Shown in pieces: positions 59,856 to 64,000 of a stretch of DNA of 64,000 nucleotides (position 1 is the first letter of the stretch; each line of letters opens with the position of its first letter). Below the pieces are notes generated by a model, which worked only from the letters and a program-made list of their open reading frames with translations, was not told where the DNA came from and ran no database searches. This DNA comes from Sialis fuliginosa (Eukaryota; Arthropoda; Insecta; Megaloptera; Sialidae), in the NCBI GenBank assembly GCA_961205875.1, contig OY540813.1, forward strand, positions 5,551,001 to 5,615,000. The letters run 5' to 3'. Both the position numbers and the translations under genes were made by a program.

Positions 59856-61189
59856 TAAAAGGGGTCTTTATTTACATTTCAGAGTTTACAAAAACTAAAA
59901 TCTGGTCACCCTAAACATAGTGCTTATATGCTTAGATATACTAATATTTAATGCTTAGGGCTTTCTTATACGACATTCTGAGAGTAAACAGTGTACGTGT
60001 TTATAATTTTATAAAAAATATATATCTACCAAACTGATAAAATATAGAACAAATCAACGGGACATAAATTATAGATAATAATATTCTCTTCAACTTTTCT
60101 TCTAGTTCACCCCTTTCCAAAAATAATTCAATAATTAAAACTTCGTTTCTGGTTGTAAGATTATTTTCAACGTTTTGTCATTTTTGAGTTACAGCGTCTA
60201 TACAGACCGACTGGACAAGCTGGTATTTTTTTTTTAGATTAAGAAACTTTTATAATCGATATAAATTTTTTCGAAAATAGAGATCATTATTAACTGATAT
60301 AGGCTCATATCTCCACCTCCGTTCGAATGGATATATGTAGAAGTAATAAAATAACTGGATAAATAAAAATTAGGTCACCATCTTGCCGTGAGATTAATTT
60401 ATACTTTCACTGATTGCAAATTGTAACAAACAAATTAAAAAAATAGACTGCTTGCTATCTGAGACTAGGAAGTTAATGAAAACTATATTTTAGATATTGG
60501 AGAAATTTCCAAATATATATGGTTATCCTGAAGAATAATTATCAAAATCAATACATTCTATCATAGGCGTCGATTTTTAATTTTACCTGGGGAGCGAGAT
60601 TTTCATAACTAGGATGGAAAAATTTGTGTAATATTCAAATAGCTGTAATTTTAATAATAAAGATCACATTGAAATTTTTCAAAAATAAAATTAAAGCTTG
60701 AAATCTCTATAAGTAATTTAATATTTTTTCAAAAAATGTATTTTTATTATAATCTCATGGAGTGAAAACGACGATTTTAGCTGAAACCTTCAGTAACTAG
60801 ATAAATAAAGATCGTACAAAAAAAAATTAAAAATGATTTTAACGCTGATTGTCTAAGCTTTCAAATGGCATGTTTCCAATTTAGCTACAATTATTTTTAC
60901 ATTAGGCGCATGCTTCCAAAGTTGGATATTTTTTGAAATTTTTCGATTTGTAATTTTTTAAGTACAAAAATTAACCAAAATTCCTTTAATTTTGTTGACG
61001 AGTGTATGTTTTGTTTAGTTTCATAGGGGGGGGGGGGTCATACCCAGGAGGCCATTGTCCCCCCCCCCCTCCCCCGTAATCTGCATCTTTGTATTCTATG
61101 GAATTCACGTGATGATATTTGTGATACGATATAATCTTTAGAACGTATCAATAACGTAAAGCGGTAGTCGGTTGAGGTAGAATATAATA
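59856..61189. other. AT-rich sequence ending in G/C runs
   Basis: A weak family H-like piece lies at 60144-60195 ('cgtttctggttgtaag', 'caacgttttgtca'). A G12 run at 61025 and a C11 run at 61059 enclose 'tcatacccaggaggccatt'. Confidence 0.4.
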
Positions 61190-61290
61190 ATTGCGATCGG
61201 CATTGCTTTGGAATGTCGGTCAATGCCTGCCCCACCATTCCGGTGGGTCCGCGCTCGCCTAGACCAACGATGCAGCCTTGTGTAGAGAAA
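61190..61290 (-). other. GC-rich island with a short collagen-like frame
   Basis: On the minus strand, after an acceptor-like 'ttctctacacaag', the frame reads CIVGLGERGPTGMVGQALTD. Three Gly-X-Y steps are too few to call a collagen. The frame continues into repeat-like poly(G/C) sequence. Possibly a decayed exon. Confidence 0.25.
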
Positions 61291-63456
61291 TTGCATGGAA
61301 TTGCACATTGACTGAAATATTTACAATTATACATTGTTCTCTATTTGCAGTCATGAGATCTTCGTTTGTTTCACAGGCGATACAGGAAAGAGTGGAATTC
61401 ACAAGAGTAAAAATAATTTACATATTTGTTTAAAACAGTGCTTTCTAAACGGTGTTGTTTGTTGTATCATTCTTTCCGTACCTCAAAAAAAAACAAAAAT
61501 ATCCATCAAGACCCTTTTACTTAGGAAGGACTAGAAGTATCAAGTTGAAATTAATATCAAATACTAAAGTCTATAGCCTGATATTTCTGTAAAAAATTAT
61601 TTGCCAATAGTGGCTTATTTAAATATATATATAAAATATATTGCCTCATATTTAAATTTTTACGCTTCGGTCCTCAAAATTTATGTACACTTTGTATTTT
61701 TATTCTTACTTACTTAAAGGACCCTAAAAATGCGTAATTTCATTGAAAAATTGATTCATAATTATTATACTTTATTATACAGTACATGTATTAAAAATTA
61801 AAAATCATATTCGAAACAAAATAATAATAAAAATCAATTAATCAAATAAATAAAATATTTAAAATCAATTAAAACGCTGTTTCATTAAACAAATAATGTA
61901 TTTTACGAAATAACAATCATATAAAATAAAACATTCATGCTGTAAGCAAACATTGTAGGTATTACTTTAAAAAATCAGGAAGCAAAATACAAAACGTTTG
62001 TAATATGCATTGAACGAAACAGACATTATCTATAGATAAGCTATAATTTATGCGATAACTATTTTACTATTTTTGATATAATATTTCAAACAAACAAAGT
62101 TTATAAAAATAGGTAGTACGGGCATACAGAGTCGTATCTACTGATAATTTTGTTTATGAGGTCACATTCACTTTGAATTGCATCATTAGGGTGCTAAACA
62201 TCCTGCTTAAGATTAGTTAGTCCCAAGATATATAAAGACCAGGTAGTCTCAATAGTTATTTGACCAATCAGTAGATCTCCCCCCCCCCCCCCCCCTACTG
62301 AAACTAACACTGATTTTTGTTAAATGTGAACTTGCAGATTTTCCAGTTTAATTAGATTTTATTGAATTTTTGAAGGTAACAATTAAACGAATCAATTTCA
62401 ACTTTTGTAATTTGTAATTTACCCCCCTCTCCCCCTAAATTCTTCCACTTACACATAGCCAATATCCTGAGCAGAAAAAAAGAAAAATTACAAACAGCGG
62501 TAGCTAAATTGTCGATCGCGAGAGTATAGTCCATAAAATGAATTTAGAACGTTTGAGTTTTAAAGACATTTGTCATAAAAAAAGTTTGGTGTTGAATAAT
62601 AAAATTTACTATTTTTGAAAGGTTCTAAGTACTAACCTGCCTTCTTCTAAATAAGTGGATCCCAAACTGTTATATATATATCGCGATTTTTTCGGTAAGT
62701 CGTGTGGGAAATTTTTTATTTGAAATCTAAAGTTTTAAAGAATAATTTGTATTTAGATACTTTAATTTAAAAAAAAAAAAATTCAAAAGTATTATAATAA
62801 TTTAAATTTCAAATAAAAAATAGTTAAACCGCGTTTATTGAGTTTGAAGACTACTGGTATAAAATGTGAGCAAACAATTAGGTAGAGTAGAAGATAAATC
62901 CAGATAACATAAAAAAATAAAACAAAAAAATGTATATCTTTCATTTAAATTGAATTTTTTGTACATTAACATAATAAAAAATTGAGTTTAAGCGTTACCT
63001 GCTACGGTCCTGTACACACGGTCATTTTGTATGGAATATTTGTAATTTGCAGTATCAGCAAATAAACGAGTTGTTTACTTTATCAATTGACAAAACAGTA
63101 TAATAACAATAATATGCCATATTTACTTTTAACCGTAACTTTACATGTAAATCAATTCCAGTTTGATATACATAGTAAGTAATATGAGTCGATGTTAGAT
63201 TGTATTTTAATATATGTATAAGATATATGTATATTTAATAAAATACGTGGATTATTTATAAATCATGAAATAAAATTATTAACGTTATCAGCACCATTTT
63301 TAACTTATAGATGCGTTGGAGTTAATGTTAACATTATTAAATTTGTTCAGTTTTATTTTGTGAATCTGTATCATATTTCGATTATATAGGTCATTGGTAG
63401 TAAAATATATAATTAATCTTAATAAAGAAAGAAAAAAATAGTAGGTGTTATATAAT
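61291..63456. other. AT-rich sequence, no gene seen
   Basis: Acceptor-like sites at 61350 ('ctatttgcag') and 61374 ('gtttcacag') precede a short open segment starting GDTGKSG; not enough to call an exon. The poly(C) tract at 62279 is listed separately. Confidence 0.4.
62279..62295. repeat. poly(C) tract of 17
   Basis: The longest C run in the window, set in AT-rich sequence, next to 'ctactgaaac'. Confidence 0.8.
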
Positions 63457-63992
63457 TAGGGTGTTTTTTAATTTTTTTCGGTCTCATTGACCTATGTTTT
63501 AGCTTTGGATTAAAAGTTAATTGTTCCAAAATTTCAGACTCGTAGATCAAACCGAGTTTTTTTCCCATTTGATTAACATGGGAAAAATTACTTTTTTACT
63601 TATGCTTGAATATCTCATTGAAAAATGTATTTATTTTAATTTCTTACAGCATTATATCATAGAGAATTAAATTTCTTACAAAAAAAGATCCGAAGTACTC
63701 AATTCATAGATCCAGTATTTTAAAAAATATGTTCGTTTAAGCATTATCATAAAAAGTAAAATCCAATTTTTATAATAATTTTTAAATAAACATATCTTAA
63801 AAATTACTAGATTTATGAATTGAGCACTTAATTCTGTGAGAAAAGTTCACGTAAGTAAAAAAGTAATTTTTCCCATGTTAATCAAAAAGGAAAAAGACTC
63901 GGTTTGCGCCGTCCACAAGTTTGATCTACGAGTCTGACATTTTGGGACAATTAATTAATCCAAAACCAAATGGGACTGAAAAAAACACCCTA
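63457..63992. mobile_element. fold-back MITE, TAGGGTG family, at the window edge
   Basis: The ends are TAGGGTGTTTTTTAATTTTT and ...AAAAAAACACCCTA. Long inverted arms include 'cccatttgattaacatggg' on the left and 'cccatgttaatcaaaaagg' on the right, plus 'agactcgtagatcaaa' paired with 'tttgatctacgagtct'. Target duplication is unclear because both flanks are TA repeats. About 536 bp, non-coding, more diverged arms than the copy at 1253. Confidence 0.75.
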
Positions 63993-64000
63993 ATATACAT

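Overview
The window is AT-rich eukaryotic DNA, almost certainly from an insect. It holds spliced exons with GT/AG borders, a GLYR1/N-PAC (Ndf-type) protein whose residues look like insect versions, and interspersed repeats common in insect genomes, such as the 'aaccgacttcaaaaaaggagg' type and CTGT/CCGT-rich tails followed by 'cctgaatccttgtcacac'. I cannot fix the order; Hemiptera and Lepidoptera both fit. There is no sign of bacterial or organellar DNA, no rRNA, no convincing tRNA, no CRISPR array, and no LTR element that I can recognise.

Only one gene is certain. It is the 3' part of a plus-strand GLYR1/N-PAC gene, with three coding exons between 36052 and 37574. They encode most of the C-terminal beta-hydroxyacid-dehydrogenase-like domain. 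The PWWP end and the start of the Rossmann fold must lie further upstream, and I did not find them in the 36 kb to the left. A long 3' UTR with several poly(A) signals follows to about 38950. A second, weaker gene call is a first coding exon at 45655-45716 (plus strand). It has an insect-like start context, a short upstream ORF and a good splice donor, and its continuation would lie beyond a long intron. I do not recognise the protein.

The rest is a dense collection of small non-autonomous DNA transposons and other dispersed repeats, many with readable terminal inverted repeats and target-site duplications. Family A (about 500 bp, TA target) has five copies plus a fragment. Family B (about 290-330 bp, TTA target) has four copies with two unrelated cores. 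A TAGGGTG family of fold-back elements (8-bp target) has three copies, one of them inserted into another repeat. There are hAT-like elements at 15355 and 42406, TTAA-flanked elements at 33684 and 58352, a TTA-flanked element at 31962, and other fold-backs at 13534, 18328 and 46830. A decayed mariner transposase fragment lies at 46508-46735. Family C (11563 and 53169) carries very large imperfect palindromes that create matching but meaningless ORFs on both strands. Nearly all longer open frames outside GLYR1 fall in such repeats.

Layout: 1-36051 is repeats and unique AT-rich DNA, either GLYR1 upstream introns or intergenic; 36052-38950 is the GLYR1 3' end; 38950-44600 is intergenic with repeats; about 44600-45716 is the possible 5' end of a second gene; 45717-64000 is its possible first intron or intergenic DNA, again full of MITEs. 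A few islands richer in GC than their surroundings (2400-2580, 6109-6440, 19070-19180, 32210-32370, 61190-61290) are not explained by the repeats. I did not find an obviously new biological system. The most distinctive points are the substituted active site of GLYR1, the two-core family B, the nested fold-back insertions and the strand-symmetric palindromes.
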